From positions 62,001-126,000 of the forward strand of contig LNEK01000030.1 in NCBI GenBank assembly GCA_001464425.1: a stretch of DNA of 64,000 nt, given 5' to 3'. A program made the translations under genes and the position numbers. Position 1 is the stretch's first letter, and the number at the start of each line of letters is the position of its first letter. This DNA is from Alphaproteobacteria bacterium Ga0077535 (lineage in GTDB: Bacteria; Pseudomonadota; Alphaproteobacteria; Caulobacterales; Aquidulcibacteraceae). A model generated the notes under the pieces. It saw only the letters and a list, made by a program, of their open reading frames with translations. It was not told the origin of the DNA and did no database searches. Below are positions 20,004-32,129 of this stretch, one piece after another.

Positions 20004-20032
20004 AAAAAGGGCCGCCCCAAAGGAGCGGCCCT
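20004..20032 (-). terminator. Intrinsic terminator of the str operon
   Basis: Read on the minus strand, AGGGCCGC pairs with GCGGCCCT around a 9-base loop and is followed by TTTTT. It lies 23 bases after the fusA stop, so the str operon ends at fusA with no tuf gene after it. Confidence 0.85.
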
Positions 20033-20055
20033 GATCTTAAAGCGCTAGCCGTGGC

Positions 20056-22137
20056 TTAGGCGCGGAGCTTGGTCAGCACTTCCGTCGCCACGGCGCGCGG
20101 CACTTCTTCGTAATGGCTGAATTCCATCACGTACGAAGCGCGGCCCTGCGAGAACGAGCGAAGCGTGTTGACGTAGCCGAACATGTTCGCCAGCGGGACC
20201 ATCGCATTGATGATCGTCGCGTTGCCGCGCATGTCTTGGCCCTGGATCATGCCGCGACGTGAGTTCAAATCGCCGATCACCGAGCCGACATATTCTTCCG
20301 GGCTCGTGACTTCGACCTTCATCACCGGCTCGAGCAGACGCGGATCGCCCTTTTCCTTCAGTTCGCGGAACGCAGCTTGCGCCGCGATCTGAAACGTCAG
20401 GACGTTGGAGTCGACGTCGTGATACTTGCCGTCGATCAGGCGGGCGGTGACATCGATGACCGGGAAGCCGGCGAGCAGGCCGTTTTCCTTGGCCATGTTG
20501 AGGCCCTTCTCAACGCCCGGCACATATTCGCGCGGGACGTTGCCACCGACGATCTTGTTTTCGAACTTGAAGCCCGAACCCGGTTCGCCAGGCTCGAACT
20601 CGATCTTCACTTCGGCGAACTGGCCCGAACCGCCGGTCTGCTTCTTGTGCGTGTAGAGAATGGTCGCGGCGCGGCCAAGCTTCTCACGATACGCAACTTG
20701 CGGCGCGCCGACGTTAGCTTCGACTTTGTAGGTACGGCGCAGGATATCGATTTTGATGTCCAAGTGCAGTTCGCCCATCCCTTTGAGGATGGTTTGGCCG
20801 CTTTCCTGGTCAGTCGAAACGCGGAACGACGGATCTTCGTTCGCGAGCTTCGCCAGCGCGACGCCGAGCTTTTCCTGATCGGCTTTCGACTTCGGCTCGA
20901 CGGCCACTTCGATAACCGGCTCCGGGAATTCCATGCGCTCGAGGATCACCGGCTTGTTCGGATCGCAGAGCGTGTCGCCGGTGCGGACTTCCTTGAGGCC
21001 AGCAAGCGCGACGATATCGCCAGCGAAAGCTTCCTTGATGTCTTCGCGGTTGTTGGCGTGCATCAGCAGCATGCGGCCGGCGCGCTCTTTCTTGTCGCGG
21101 GTCGAGTTCAGCAGCGCATCGCCAGCGTTCAGCACGCCGGAATAGATGCGGCAGAACGTAATCGTGCCCACGAACGGGTCGTCCATGATCTTGAACGCCA
21201 ACAGCGCCAGCGGCTCAGAGTCGCTCGACGGACGCGTCAGTTCTTTTTCCGGGTCGTCCATGTCGACGCCCTTGATCGCCGGGCGGTCGAGCGGGTTCGG
21301 CAGATAATCGACAACCGCATCGAGCAGCGGCTGCACGCCCTTGTTCTTGAACGCCGAGCCCAAAAGCATCGGATACCAAGCCGCCTTCAGCACCGCGAGG
21401 CGGATCAGGCGCTTCAGCGTCGGCGTGTCCGGCTCGTTACCATCGAGGTAAGCGGCCATAACGTCGTCGTCCATTTCGACGGCGGCTTCGACCAGAGCGG
21501 CGCGATACTCGACCGCCTTCTCTTTCAGATCGTCCGGAATTTCGACGATGTCGAACTTCGCGCCGAGGGTTTCATCCTTCCAGATGATCGCATTCATCTC
21601 GACGAGATCGACGAGGCCCTTGAAGCCCGACTCGATGCCGATCGGCAGCTGCAGCGGCACCGGGCGCGCGCCGAGGCGCTTCTTGATGTCGTCGACGCAC
21701 ATGTAAAAGTCGGCGCCGGTCTTATCCATCTTGTTGGCGAAGATGATGCGCGGAACCTTGTACTTGTCGCCTTGGCGCCAAACGGTTTCGGTCTGCGGCT
21801 CAACGCCTTGGTTGCCGTCGAGCACGACGACAGCGCCGTCGAGCACGCGCAGCGAGCGCTCAACTTCAATGGTGAAGTCGACGTGGCCGGGCGTGTCGAT
21901 GATGTTGAGGCGCTTGTCCTGCCAGAACGTCGTCGTCGCAGCCGACGTGATGGTGATGCCGCGCTCTTGCTCTTGTTCCATCCAGTCCATCGTGGCCGCG
22001 CCATCGTGGACTTCGCCGATCTTGTGCGACTTGCCGCTGTAGAACAGAATCCGCTCGGTCGTCGTGGTCTTGCCCGCATCGATGTGGGCCATGATGCCGA
22101 AGTTGCGGTAGTCTTCGATTTTGTACTGACGAGGCAT
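20056..22137 (-). CDS. fusA: Translation elongation factor G
   Basis: 693 residues, full length. This GTPase drives ribosomal translocation and, with RRF, ribosome recycling. The G motifs are [13 protein letters not shown] (G1), RGITITSA (G2), DTPGHVDF (G3) and NKMDKTGAD (G4). Domains II-V follow with the domain IV loop GKYHDVDSN. It lies 89 bases after rpsG, as third and last gene of the str operon, and is followed by a strong terminator. Confidence 0.98.
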   Translation of the reverse strand: MPRQYKIEDYRNFGIMAHIDAGKTTTTERILFYSGKSHKIGEVHDGAATMDWMEQEQERGITITSAATTTFWQDKRLNIIDTPGHVDFTIEVERSLRVLDGAVVVLDGNQGVEPQTETVWRQGDKYKVPRIIFANKMDKTGADFYMCVDDIKKRLGARPVPLQLPIGIESGFKGLVDLVEMNAIIWKDETLGAKFDIVEIPDDLKEKAVEYRAALVEAAVEMDDDVMAAYLDGNEPDTPTLKRLIRLAVLKAAWYPMLLGSAFKNKGVQPLLDAVVDYLPNPLDRPAIKGVDMDDPEKELTRPSSDSEPLALLAFKIMDDPFVGTITFCRIYSGVLNAGDALLNSTRDKKERAGRMLLMHANNREDIKEAFAGDIVALAGLKEVRTGDTLCDPNKPVILERMEFPEPVIEVAVEPKSKADQEKLGVALAKLANEDPSFRVSTDQESGQTILKGMGELHLDIKIDILRRTYKVEANVGAPQVAYREKLGRAATILYTHKKQTGGSGQFAEVKIEFEPGEPGSGFKFENKIVGGNVPREYVPGVEKGLNMAKENGLLAGFPVIDVTARLIDGKYHDVDSNVLTFQIAAQAAFRELKEKGDPRLLEPVMKVEVTSPEEYVGSVIGDLNSRRGMIQGQDMRGNATIINAMVPLANMFGYVNTLRSFSQGRASYVMEFSHYEEVPRAVATEVLTKLRA

Positions 22138-22226
22138 GACAATTCTGTCCGTGTGTTTGGACCACCCGGCGCCTGGACGATGCCGGGTCTAAGACCGGCG
22201 TCGAAAGCGCCGGCGATCCGTTTGGA

Positions 22227-22697
22227 TTACCAGCGGTAGTGTGAGAACGCGCGGTTGGCTTCGGCCATCCGGTGCGTGTCTTCGCGCTTCTTCACCGCGT
22301 TGCCGCGGTTGTTGGCGGCGTCTTGGATTTCACCAGCCAGACGCTCTTGCATCGTGTTTTCGTTGCGCGCGCGGGCGGCGCCCACGAGCCAACGGATCGC
22401 CAGCGCCTGGCGGCGCTCCGGGCGAACTTCAACCGGCACCTGGTAGGTGGCGCCGCCGACGCGGCGTGAGCGCACTTCGATGGCCGGCGCGACGTTCTGC
22501 AACGCATCATGGAACGCTTCGATCGACGGGCGCTTCAGCTTCTGCTCGACGGTCTCGAGCGCGCCATAGACGATCTGCTCGGCAGCGGACTTCTTACCTT
22601 CGTACATGACGTAGTTCATGAACTTCGTCAGAACGAGATCACCATAAACGGGATCGGGCAGAACTTGACGCGGCTCGGCGCGGTGACGGCGGGACAT
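22227..22697 (-). CDS. rpsG: 30S ribosomal protein S7
   Basis: 156 residues, standard length. The N-terminus [16 protein letters not shown] and later [29 protein letters not shown] and RWLVGAAR are diagnostic S7 segments that bind the 3' major domain of 16S rRNA. It starts 12 bases after the rpsL stop. In E. coli S7 is the feedback repressor of this operon; whether that holds here is not shown by the sequence. Confidence 0.98.
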   Translation of the reverse strand: MSRRHRAEPRQVLPDPVYGDLVLTKFMNYVMYEGKKSAAEQIVYGALETVEQKLKRPSIEAFHDALQNVAPAIEVRSRRVGGATYQVPVEVRPERRQALAIRWLVGAARARNENTMQERLAGEIQDAANNRGNAVKKREDTHRMAEANRAFSHYRW

Positions 22698-22709
22698 CTC
22701 TTCTCTTCC

Positions 22710-23081
22710 TTACTTCGGTCGTTTCGCGCCATAGAGCGAGCGGCGCTTGCGGCGATCCTTGACGCCTTGCGTATCGAGCACACCGCGCAGGATGTGATAG
22801 CGAACGCCCGGCAAATCCTTCACGCGGCCGCCGCGAATGAGCACAACCGAGTGCTCCTGCAGATTGTGGCCTTCGCCCGGGATGTAGCACACGGCTTCGA
22901 TGCCGGTGGTGAGGCGCACCTTGGCGACCTTCCGAAGCGCCGAGTTCGGCTTCTTCGGCGTCGTCGTATAGACGCGGGTGCAAACGCCCCGGCGTTGCGG
23001 CGACGCCTTCAGCGCCGGCGACTTATTGCGGTTCGCTAGCGGCTTCCGCGGCTTGCGGATCAGCTGGTTGATCGTCGGCAT
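22710..23081 (-). CDS. rpsL: 30S ribosomal protein S12
   Basis: 123 residues from ATG 23079-23081; the open frame extends further upstream but [13 protein letters not shown] is the universal S12 start and has GAGG just before it. S12 sits in the decoding centre. The streptomycin-relevant segments [12 protein letters not shown] and [10 protein letters not shown] are wild-type, with both key lysines intact in what I can read, so no streptomycin-resistance substitution is evident. First gene of the str operon. Confidence 0.98.
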   Translation of the reverse strand: MPTINQLIRKPRKPLANRNKSPALKASPQRRGVCTRVYTTTPKKPNSALRKVAKVRLTTGIEAVCYIPGEGHNLQEHSVVLIRGGRVKDLPGVRYHILRGVLDTQGVKDRRKRRSLYGAKRPK

Positions 23082-23116
23082 TCGCCTCTTCCGTTCCGTT
23101 CGTTCAAACTCAAACA

Positions 23117-23160
23117 GCGCGCCAAGCGGTCCTTGCGGGATCCGCGTTTGGCGCGCCAAA
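23117..23160 (-). promoter_or_regulatory. Structured 5' leader of rpsL with nested repeats
   Basis: The leader holds a perfect 14-base palindrome TTTGGCGCGCCAAA (23147-23160) and a second copy of GCGCGCCAA (23117-23125). In the minus-strand RNA the second TTGGCGCGC can pair either within the palindrome or with the downstream copy (9 bp stem, 22-base loop that itself contains GCGG-ATC-CCGC). Two exclusive folds are therefore possible 35-80 bases before the S12 start. A regulatory role is inferred. Confidence 0.45.
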
Positions 23161-23222
23161 TTCATGGCCAATCGGCGGGGCGGCGCTTTGAGCTGGCCGC
23201 AGCCGTTCCGAATGAGGGCGGA

Positions 23223-23251
23223 CAAATACGAGCGCGAGCCCCCAAGGTCAA
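23223..23251 (-). promoter_or_regulatory. Housekeeping (sigma-70 type) promoter of the str operon
   Basis: On the minus strand TTGACC (23246-23251) and TATTTG (23223-23228) are separated by exactly 17 bases. This is close to the consensus and gives a leader of roughly 135 bases before rpsL. No better promoter is seen in the 217-base gap. Confidence 0.7.
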
Positions 23252-23298
23252 GCCAGGGCGATGCGGCAAGGAGGCCTGTTTTCGCCCCTCCGCGTGAT

Positions 23299-24204
23299 CT
23301 AACCCGTCGGATTCCGGGGATCGAGCGGCAACCCCTCGGCCTGGCGGCGCTTGAGGAGCCGCAACCACCCGTGCAGGGCCTCGCAATCCAGCCCGTGCAT
23401 CATCAGCCGAAAGCCCGCCTGCATGGTCGAAAGCGGGACCAAGGGGTGGCCGTTTTTGATGAAAGAGAGGTGGTAGTCGGTTCCCAGGATCTTGCCGATA
23501 TAGATCGCCACCGGCTCATCCAGCTGCAGCGAGTTCGAGGCCCGAATGAAATCCGACCGGGGCAGCATCAGCGCATAAAGAGGCGTGTAGACCTCAACCG
23601 CCGTCTGCACGTCGACGAAATTGAGCCAGCCCTTCTTGGTCGGCGGAATATCGAACGGGCCGTCGGTGATCATCGAGAAATCCGGCCGCTCGATCGGCAT
23701 CAGGTCTCGCCCCTGATCGCGCAGGCTCTTGTTCAACTGGATGATGAAATTGAACACGTTGAGATCGTGCTGGAGGAAAACGTTGTCCTCCAAATCCTTC
23801 AACGTCCGCGGCCTGAGCGGCACCGTCTCGACGCTCACCGGCCCAGCATTGGCTTTGATAAACGCCAGCAGTTCAGTGCCGACATGGAAGTGGCGGCGAA
23901 TGAGCAAATTCGCATCGGGTGAGCCGAACGTGCGCAGGCCCCAATGAATGGTCTTATGCAATAGACCGTTCAAATTGGGATGATGCGGAGAAATCCCGCG
24001 CACCAATTTCACCAGCAGAAAGAACGTAAACACGAACGGCCGGATGATGTTGAACATCCAGCGCCGCGACCACGAAGCCGAGCCGCGCAACAGCGCGCCC
24101 TTCGCATCCGGGTCGATCGGCAAACTCTGATCCAGCGCCAGCGCCAGCCACGGATCGGGATCGCGCGGATCGTAATTGCTGGTGCTGAGATCGGCGAGCG
24201 TCAC
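23299..24204 (-). CDS. DUF6999-like protein, third gene of KAS III/oxidase cassette
   Basis: 301 residues, GTG start overlapping the previous stop (GTGA). No enzyme motif is recognisable. A hydrophobic segment lies near residues 52-68 ([18 protein letters not shown]). The rest is well-ordered globular sequence with His-rich stretches ([25 protein letters not shown]) that could bind a metal or lipid. From memory it matches the uncharacterised family DUF6999. The strict coupling to a KAS III and a haem-oxygenase-fold oxidase suggests a shared fatty-acyl product; that is inference. Confidence 0.7.
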   Translation of the reverse strand: MTLADLSTSNYDPRDPDPWLALALDQSLPIDPDAKGALLRGSASWSRRWMFNIIRPFVFTFFLLVKLVRGISPHHPNLNGLLHKTIHWGLRTFGSPDANLLIRRHFHVGTELLAFIKANAGPVSVETVPLRPRTLKDLEDNVFLQHDLNVFNFIIQLNKSLRDQGRDLMPIERPDFSMITDGPFDIPPTKKGWLNFVDVQTAVEVYTPLYALMLPRSDFIRASNSLQLDEPVAIYIGKILGTDYHLSFIKNGHPLVPLSTMQAGFRLMMHGLDCEALHGWLRLLKRRQAEGLPLDPRNPTG

Positions 24205-24863
24205 TGCAGGATTTCCTCGATCTGCAACGCATAGAGCCGCGCCGTCACCTCAGCCGTGCGCACGATACGTTTCGCCGCCGCCTCATCCGGCAACACCATC
24301 GCCAACATCGATTTGAACTCTTCAATGTGCTCCACATCGTTTTCGCCGTGATAGAGCAGAAACCGCACCGCCTCGTCCGGCAGCGCCAGCGTCTCCTTTA
24401 CGCGCCGCCCCCATTCCTGCGCTTTGATCGAGCCCAAGCCTTCTATGATCCACATCGCGCCCAAAAGCCCAAACGGATTAGCTTGCGACGCCTGGTGATA
24501 CATCCACGCCGAAAGCGCTTCCGAGCCAATATTTTTCTCACCGCTTTGGATCACCGAAAGCTCGCCGCCGCTCGCCACGTAATCAGCTTCGAGCAAACGA
24601 AAATCGCGATGCTCCGTCACCGCGTGCCGCATCAGCAACGAACGCAATTCCAAATGCTGATCATCAATGTTCGACGCCGCGCGCGACATCCACAGCGCGC
24701 CCTCTTTCACCTGCTGACGCAGCTGCACCAGAAACGCGTGATAGTCCGCCAGCTCAAACCGCCCGCGCGTCAGCTTGCGGATCAGCGGCGTCTGCTCCAG
24801 CCGCCCCTCAAACTCGGTGAACACGATCGTGAGTTTGCGCAGCGTGTCAGCGACGTCGCTCAT
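24201..24863 (-). CDS. Haem-oxygenase-fold iron-containing oxidase (HDO-like)
   Basis: 220 residues from ATG 24863 (4-base overlap with the KAS III stop); an upstream in-frame extension would lie inside the KAS III gene. The all-helical sequence fits the TenA/PqqC/CADD superfamily. Candidate di-iron ligands are E141 (WIIEGLG) and H172-x3-D176-x2-H179 (HGENDVEH), the same spacing as H174/D178/H181 of Chlamydia CADD as I recall it. E54 and the E84-H85 pair are further candidates, though the E/H pair of CADD is not matched exactly. Relatives such as UndA (fatty acid to terminal alkene) and SznF are O2-dependent di-iron enzymes. The substrate here may be the KAS III product. Confidence 0.75.
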   Translation of the reverse strand: MSDVADTLRKLTIVFTEFEGRLEQTPLIRKLTRGRFELADYHAFLVQLRQQVKEGALWMSRAASNIDDQHLELRSLLMRHAVTEHRDFRLLEADYVASGGELSVIQSGEKNIGSEALSAWMYHQASQANPFGLLGAMWIIEGLGSIKAQEWGRRVKETLALPDEAVRFLLYHGENDVEHIEEFKSMLAMVLPDEAAAKRIVRTAEVTARLYALQIEEILQ

Positions 24864-25990
24864 ACCGCCTCCAGCATCATGAAACCCACCAGCGCGCGCC
24901 CGCTCTCGGGCACCACGCACAAAATCTTCTGCCCCGGTTTCACCTGCCCGCTGCGCATCAGCCGATCCAGCATCAGCCAGATCGACGCCGAGCCAACGTT
25001 GCCGACTTCACGCAGCACCGAGAACCACTTCTCTTGCGGGATCATGCCGGCCGTATCCTCAAGCAGCGACACGATCTCCGCGCGCAGCGACTTTGCCGAG
25101 TAATGCACCAGGCAGTGATCAACATCCGCCGGCACGATGCGGCCCTGATCCACCTTCTCCAGATAGACGCCAACCCACGCCCGGATCACGCGCTTCAGCA
25201 ACTCAAAATCCTGCAGCAACGCGATCGCGCCGGCTTCATGCGCCGCGCGCGGGCCAGCTTTCGCCCAGAACGCCAACGGATCGGTGCGATCCTCCACGGT
25301 CGCGCCCGCCCACATGCACGGATCGTAGCGATCGGCGAGCGAGATGATGTCAATGAAGTTGATCTTCAGCGCGCCGGGCCGCGGCTTGGCTTCGATCACC
25401 ACACCGCCGGCGCCATCGGAGAGCGTAAAGCGCAGGAAGTCCGCCTCGGCGCGGATGCGGCCCTTGGCGTCCACGAGCGCCGTGCCCTCATAAAAGCTCG
25501 GCCGAAACCAGCGCGACGAGAACTCGCCCGCACAGGCCGCCGTCACATCGTGTTCGCCGGCGCGCACATTGAGCCACGCCGCCTTCGCCGCCATCAGCGA
25601 CGAGCCGCACACCGACTGGAAGCTCGCAATCTCCATCGGCCCGCCGCCGAGTTCCGCATGCACCTGCGCTGCGTGCCCCGGCGCGAGCAAATCGCCCTGC
25701 GTCGTCGCCGCCGCCAGCATGCCGAGATCGCGCGGCGCTAGCCCCGCCCGCTCCAAAGCGGCGCCCACCGCCAGCGCGCACATTTGCGCGTTCGAGTGTG
25801 AGACGCTCCCATCCGGCGCCATCGCATAGTGCCGGCTCTCGACGCCATTCCAGCGCAGCGCCTTCTTACCGAAAAGGCTGTCGCGCCCAGCGACGCGGCC
25901 GAGATGCTCTTCCATCTGGTCGTTGCTGACCGGCGCGCCCGGCAAGAACGCCCCCGTGCCCGTGATGTAGCCGTCTCGAAGCTCGCTCAT
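24860..25990 (-). CDS. 3-oxoacyl-ACP synthase III-like condensing enzyme
   Basis: 376 residues from ATG 25990 (an in-frame TTG lies 9 bases upstream). It is a thiolase-fold KAS III with intact Cys-His-Asn triad: C128 (FQSVCGSS), H296 (CLVHYSAKS) and N331 (VGNVGSAS). It is longer than housekeeping FabH (about 317 residues), and the His and Asn motifs differ from the usual FabH forms, so it is probably a specialised condensing or acyl-transfer enzyme. First gene of a three-gene cassette with the oxidase and the DUF6999-like gene, each joined by 4-base overlaps. Confidence 0.85.
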   Translation of the reverse strand: MSELRDGYITGTGAFLPGAPVSNDQMEEHLGRVAGRDSLFGKKALRWNGVESRHYAMAPDGSVSHSNAQMCALAVGAALERAGLAPRDLGMLAAATTQGDLLAPGHAAQVHAELGGGPMEIASFQSVCGSSLMAAKAAWLNVRAGEHDVTAACAGEFSSRWFRPSFYEGTALVDAKGRIRAEADFLRFTLSDGAGGVVIEAKPRPGALKINFIDIISLADRYDPCMWAGATVEDRTDPLAFWAKAGPRAAHEAGAIALLQDFELLKRVIRAWVGVYLEKVDQGRIVPADVDHCLVHYSAKSLRAEIVSLLEDTAGMIPQEKWFSVLREVGNVGSASIWLMLDRLMRSGQVKPGQKILCVVPESGRALVGFMMLEAV

Positions 25991-26072
25991 GCGGCGCAAC
26001 CCTACATCAGGCCGTGGCGCAAACTAGGCCGCCGCGTGGCGGACGGGGCCAACAAGCGCCATCCGCCACCCC

Positions 26073-26107
26073 AAAAAGAAAGCGGCGGGACCGTGAGGAC
26101 CCGCCGC
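26073..26107 (-). terminator. Intrinsic terminator of the TonB receptor gene
   Basis: Minus-strand hairpin GCGGCGGG/CCCGCCGC (8 bp, 10-base loop) followed by TTTCTTTTT, 35 bases after the receptor's stop codon. Confidence 0.8.
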
Positions 26108-26141
26108 CATAGTCTTTAGTCTTTGCGTTTCCGCGTAACGA

Positions 26142-29100
26142 CTAGAACCGATAACGGCCCGAGATCGCCAGCGTACGGCCCAGAACACGGTAGTTTTGCA
26201 CGTCCGTGTTGGCTTGACCGAAGAGGCCGTCCGCAGTTTGCGGCGGATAATCGTCGAGCAGGTTGTCGACGTTGGCCGTGAGCGTGAAGTTGTCCGTCAT
26301 CGCCCAACGCGCCGAAACGTCGATGTAGCTGCTTTCCGGGTTAAACGTATTCGCCCAGTTGAAGCTGTACGTCTCAGGCGAGTACGACCAGCGCGCGAAC
26401 AGCGTCCAGTCACCAACGCTATAGGTGGCCGAGAGCACCGACTTGAAGTCCGGCAGAGCGCCACCGATGCCGGCGGACGAACCACCCGCGAACTCGTTAC
26501 CGTTGATCTGGTAGGAGTCGAGGATCGAGTACAGTTCGTTGATGGTCAGTTGGCCCGGGCCGAGCGGCAGCGACCATTCAAGCTGAATGTCGACGCCTTC
26601 CGACGAGAGCGAACCTTGGTTGCCCAAGCTGGTGTTGACGAAGTCGATCTGACCCGTGCCGGTGTTACGAACGACGTTGGCGCAAGAGGCCAAGTTGCCG
26701 TTGACGTAGCAGTCGTTGATGAAGAACTGCGCACCAAACGCCGCGATCACGTCCGTGATCTCGATGTTGTAGTAATCGACCGAAGCGCGCAGATCGCCAA
26801 CCGGGAACCAATCCGGCGTGAACACCACACCATAGGTCAACGATTCGGCGGTTTCCGGCGCCAGGTTCGGGTTACCGAACGCGAAGGCTTGCACCTGCGA
26901 GTTGTTGGCTACGAAGCCCGGGTAGTTGCCCAACGGCACGCCTTGGCCAACGCAGAACGCTTGCGTGACGCCAGTGACGTCCGGCGCACCGTTCGAGTTC
27001 GCGTCGCGGCAAGGATCGGTAAAGGACGGGAAGCCTTGGTCACCCGATTGGAACAGTTCGATGACGCTCGGCGCACGAGTCGCTTCGTTCTGCATGACGC
27101 GGAAACGGAGCCACTCGACCGGCGCCCACTCGCCGCCGATCTTGTACGCGTCGATGTTGCCAACGGACGAGTAGTTCGAACGACGATAGCCGGCCTCGAT
27201 GCCGAGGTAGTGAGCGAACGGCGCTTCGCTGACGAGCGGGACCGCAACTTCCGTGTACAATTCGTACACGTCAACCGAGCCTTCGGCGTCTTGAATGGCG
27301 TTGAAGCCGTAGATGTTGCCGGTGCGCTGTTGGTCGTCAACGAACTTACCAGCGTACGAGTCACGATATTCGAAACCGAACACCGCGGCGATCGGACCAG
27401 CCGGAAGCTCGAACAGGTCGCCACGAACATAGCCGGTGACCCGGTTTTCTTCGATGGTGTTGTTCTCGAACGTGGTGACGCGCAGGAATGACGCTTGTGC
27501 GTCGCTGAGCGAGTTCTCACCGAAGATGTCCAGCGTTTGGCAGTTCGGCAACGCAGCCGTGCCAAGGTTGGTGCTGACGTCATCGATCGTGCCCAGGATC
27601 GTATCCGGGCCAGCCGACAGAGCTTGGCAACCCGACAGACCTTGGTTGAAGGCCGTGCGGTTCACTGAGTTGATGGCGCGGTTGTTGAAGTTCACCTGGC
27701 CGTACGAAGCAGCGAGGTTCCAATCCCAGTTCTCGCCCAACGAGCCTTCGAGGCTGGCGAGGAAGAACATGGCATTGTTCTCGTAATACCCGTTACGGGT
27801 GCCGACCTCGCTCGTGCGGCGGTTAGCCGTGAACGGAGCGTACGGCGTCGGACGCGACATCAGCGCAGCCCAGAGATCCGGGTGATCTGCTTGGATCATG
27901 TTGCGCATGTTGTCGGTCAGACGAACCGTCAGGCCAGTTGCCGGCGTCGGCGCGAGCTGAACTTCAGTGCGGCTGTTGGTGTAGTTGATCAAGATGTTCA
28001 GGCGAACATCGTTCTCGAAGTCGTAGTGACCCGTGGTCGTCAGCGCGAGGCGTTCAGCCGGAATGATCAGGAAGTTGTCCGGCGCGAAATTATAGCGCGC
28101 AGAGCCCTGAAGCCCCTGGTTCCGCAGCGGGATCGCGCAGAGACCACCGCCGTTAGACGGCATCAAATTGCCGTTCACGTCGAACGTCAAGCTGCCGCCG
28201 TTGACAGCAGCCCCACCGACGCCGTCGCAATTGGTATCGGTGAAACCGGCGCTGAAGTTGGAGTTGCCAACGAGCGGCTGGTTGACCGAAAGGTTCGTGA
28301 ACGGGTTACCGGCGTTGTTAACAACCGTCCCGTAAGGGTTGGTGCCGGAACCACCCGAGTTGGCAAGAATACCTGAGTGCGTGGCGCGAGCAGCAGCGCT
28401 ATCGCAGATCGAGTAGGTGTAGCCGCCGCCCGCAACCGGGTCATAGCAGATCGCGCCAGAAGTGCGCGAATAGTCATACTCGCTTTGCAGGACGCTTGCG
28501 CGGTCGTAGTACGAAGCATAGGCCGTCAGGTTGCCGCGGCCGTTGGCGAAGTTGCCGCCGACGAGGCCGTTGATTTCGAATTCGGCGGCGTTGCCGGTTT
28601 CGAGTTCCTGGCCGAACGTCATCGTGACTTCGGCGCCTTCATAGTCGTCCTTCAGCACGAAGTTGACGACGCCCGCCATAGCGTCCGAACCGTACACGGC
28701 GGATGCACCGCCGGTGACGACTTCGATACGCGAAATCAGCGAGGCCGGGATCGTGTTCAAATCGACAACGCCCGTGGTGGACGAGGCCGGAACGCGTTCG
28801 CCGTTGATCAGAACCAGCGTGCGTTGCGGGCCGAGGCCGCGAAGGTCGACGGTGGCGAAATCTTCGCCGCCCGCGTTGTTCGACGTACGGGTGTTGCCCG
28901 GAACGATCTGCGGGAGTTCGTTCAGGAGCGAGTCCGTGGTCAGCGTCGCCGTCAGTTCGAGCTGCTCAGAACCGACCGTCGTGACCGGGCTGATGGCTTC
29001 GAAATCTTGGCGCGCGAGACGCGTGCCGGTAACAACAATCGCGTCTTCGCTATCATCTTCAGCATCCTGCGCGTACGCTGGCGTGCCGGTCAGCGCGGCG

Positions 29101-29174
29101 GCCGCAGCTGCGAGCACCGAGGCGCCCGTCAGCAGAGACTTACGCTGTCCATTCTGCGTCTTTTTATTCGACAT
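26142..29174 (-). CDS. TonB-dependent outer-membrane receptor
   Basis: 1010 residues. Signal peptide about 1-35 (ending AYA-Q), TonB-box-like region EDAIVVTGTR (about 43-52), plug domain about 55-175 with LRGLGPQRTLVLINGERV and GGASAVYGSDAMAGVVNFVLK, then a large beta-barrel ending in the typical aromatic residue (ISGRYRF). This is the long Caulobacterales/sphingomonad-type receptor. No transporter, regulator or hydrolase gene is adjacent, so the ligand cannot be guessed. AGGGGG eight bases before ATG is a strong ribosome-binding site. Confidence 0.95.
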   Translation of the reverse strand: MSNKKTQNGQRKSLLTGASVLAAAAAALTGTPAYAQDAEDDSEDAIVVTGTRLARQDFEAISPVTTVGSEQLELTATLTTDSLLNELPQIVPGNTRTSNNAGGEDFATVDLRGLGPQRTLVLINGERVPASSTTGVVDLNTIPASLISRIEVVTGGASAVYGSDAMAGVVNFVLKDDYEGAEVTMTFGQELETGNAAEFEINGLVGGNFANGRGNLTAYASYYDRASVLQSEYDYSRTSGAICYDPVAGGGYTYSICDSAAARATHSGILANSGGSGTNPYGTVVNNAGNPFTNLSVNQPLVGNSNFSAGFTDTNCDGVGGAAVNGGSLTFDVNGNLMPSNGGGLCAIPLRNQGLQGSARYNFAPDNFLIIPAERLALTTTGHYDFENDVRLNILINYTNSRTEVQLAPTPATGLTVRLTDNMRNMIQADHPDLWAALMSRPTPYAPFTANRRTSEVGTRNGYYENNAMFFLASLEGSLGENWDWNLAASYGQVNFNNRAINSVNRTAFNQGLSGCQALSAGPDTILGTIDDVSTNLGTAALPNCQTLDIFGENSLSDAQASFLRVTTFENNTIEENRVTGYVRGDLFELPAGPIAAVFGFEYRDSYAGKFVDDQQRTGNIYGFNAIQDAEGSVDVYELYTEVAVPLVSEAPFAHYLGIEAGYRRSNYSSVGNIDAYKIGGEWAPVEWLRFRVMQNEATRAPSVIELFQSGDQGFPSFTDPCRDANSNGAPDVTGVTQAFCVGQGVPLGNYPGFVANNSQVQAFAFGNPNLAPETAESLTYGVVFTPDWFPVGDLRASVDYYNIEITDVIAAFGAQFFINDCYVNGNLASCANVVRNTGTGQIDFVNTSLGNQGSLSSEGVDIQLEWSLPLGPGQLTINELYSILDSYQINGNEFAGGSSAGIGGALPDFKSVLSATYSVGDWTLFARWSYSPETYSFNWANTFNPESSYIDVSARWAMTDNFTLTANVDNLLDDYPPQTADGLFGQANTDVQNYRVLGRTLAISGRYRF

Positions 29175-29668
29175 AAGTTGAACCCCCTAAGAGCGCCGGG
29201 ACATCGCCGGGTTTGGCGGCCGCCCCACATTCTCTTCCGAGCGACCATCGCCCGAATTCGCCTTGCGAAAGTTGTCTTGCGTCCCCCCAGGGACGGCTGA
29301 GCCGAAGCTCAGCGTCGACTCCCGCCATGCTGCGGCAACGCTAACGACACATTTTAACCAAGGTCAATTTCGGATCGCTGGTTTGCGTCAAAACAAATGG
29401 GGAACAGATGTTGGGCGGAAACAGGTGTGTCATTTACGCGGCACTGCGACCTCACCTCCAGGTTGGTCACTTCGTGGTCACAGCCTGGCCAACCCTTTCA
29501 TTTCGCGATAGAAACCACCCTTGTGGGACGCTCCCGTCGCGTAAAACGCCGGCACAACCACATAATTTCCGGCGCCTCATCGCGGGGCGCCGTCGCCCGC
29601 TCAAGCGGCGCCGCCTCTGAGCCTGCGCCGCTGGCGCCAGCCTGTCGCACCCCCTATTTCTGTCCCCT
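29175..29668. other. 494-base divergent intergenic region, receptor/uvrB
   Basis: The gap separates the divergent TonB receptor and uvrB starts and holds no convincing ORF. On the minus strand TTGACC (29362-29367) with weakly matching TTAGCG 17 bases on is a possible receptor promoter, giving a leader of about 160 bases. I see no SOS (LexA) box of the GTTC-N7-GTTC type upstream of uvrB. The stretch 29560-29640 is very GC-rich without a clear palindrome. Confidence 0.4.
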
Positions 29669-31972
<2,304 letters not shown>

Positions 31973-32129
31973 TACTTGTTCTTGATGGAAGCTTGCTCGA
32001 CTATCATCTTCGCCCGTTCGGCGGCTATGACGAAATCACCCAAGCGCTCGCCGCCACCAACACCAGCTGAGACGCCCTCACACCACTGAAAGCGAAACGC
32101 TGCCACGGCGGCGCGCTTTGTGCTGCGCG
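31973..32129. other. Short gap with an unexplained open stretch
   Basis: Between uvrB and the convergent sulfotransferase gene, a plus-strand frame runs from about 31942 to TGA near 32070 and encodes [20 protein letters not shown] and about a dozen more residues. It has no start codon outside uvrB. It reads like protein-coding composition and could be a gene relic, but I cannot name a family. Confidence 0.3.

Noticed and set aside
20377-22239. 620-codon open frame on the plus strand
   Set aside because: Antisense to fusA; Arg/His/Asp-rich composition typical of a shadow frame.
26196-27491. 431-codon plus-strand frame
   Set aside because: Antisense shadow within the TonB receptor gene; strongly Arg/Val-rich with no motif.
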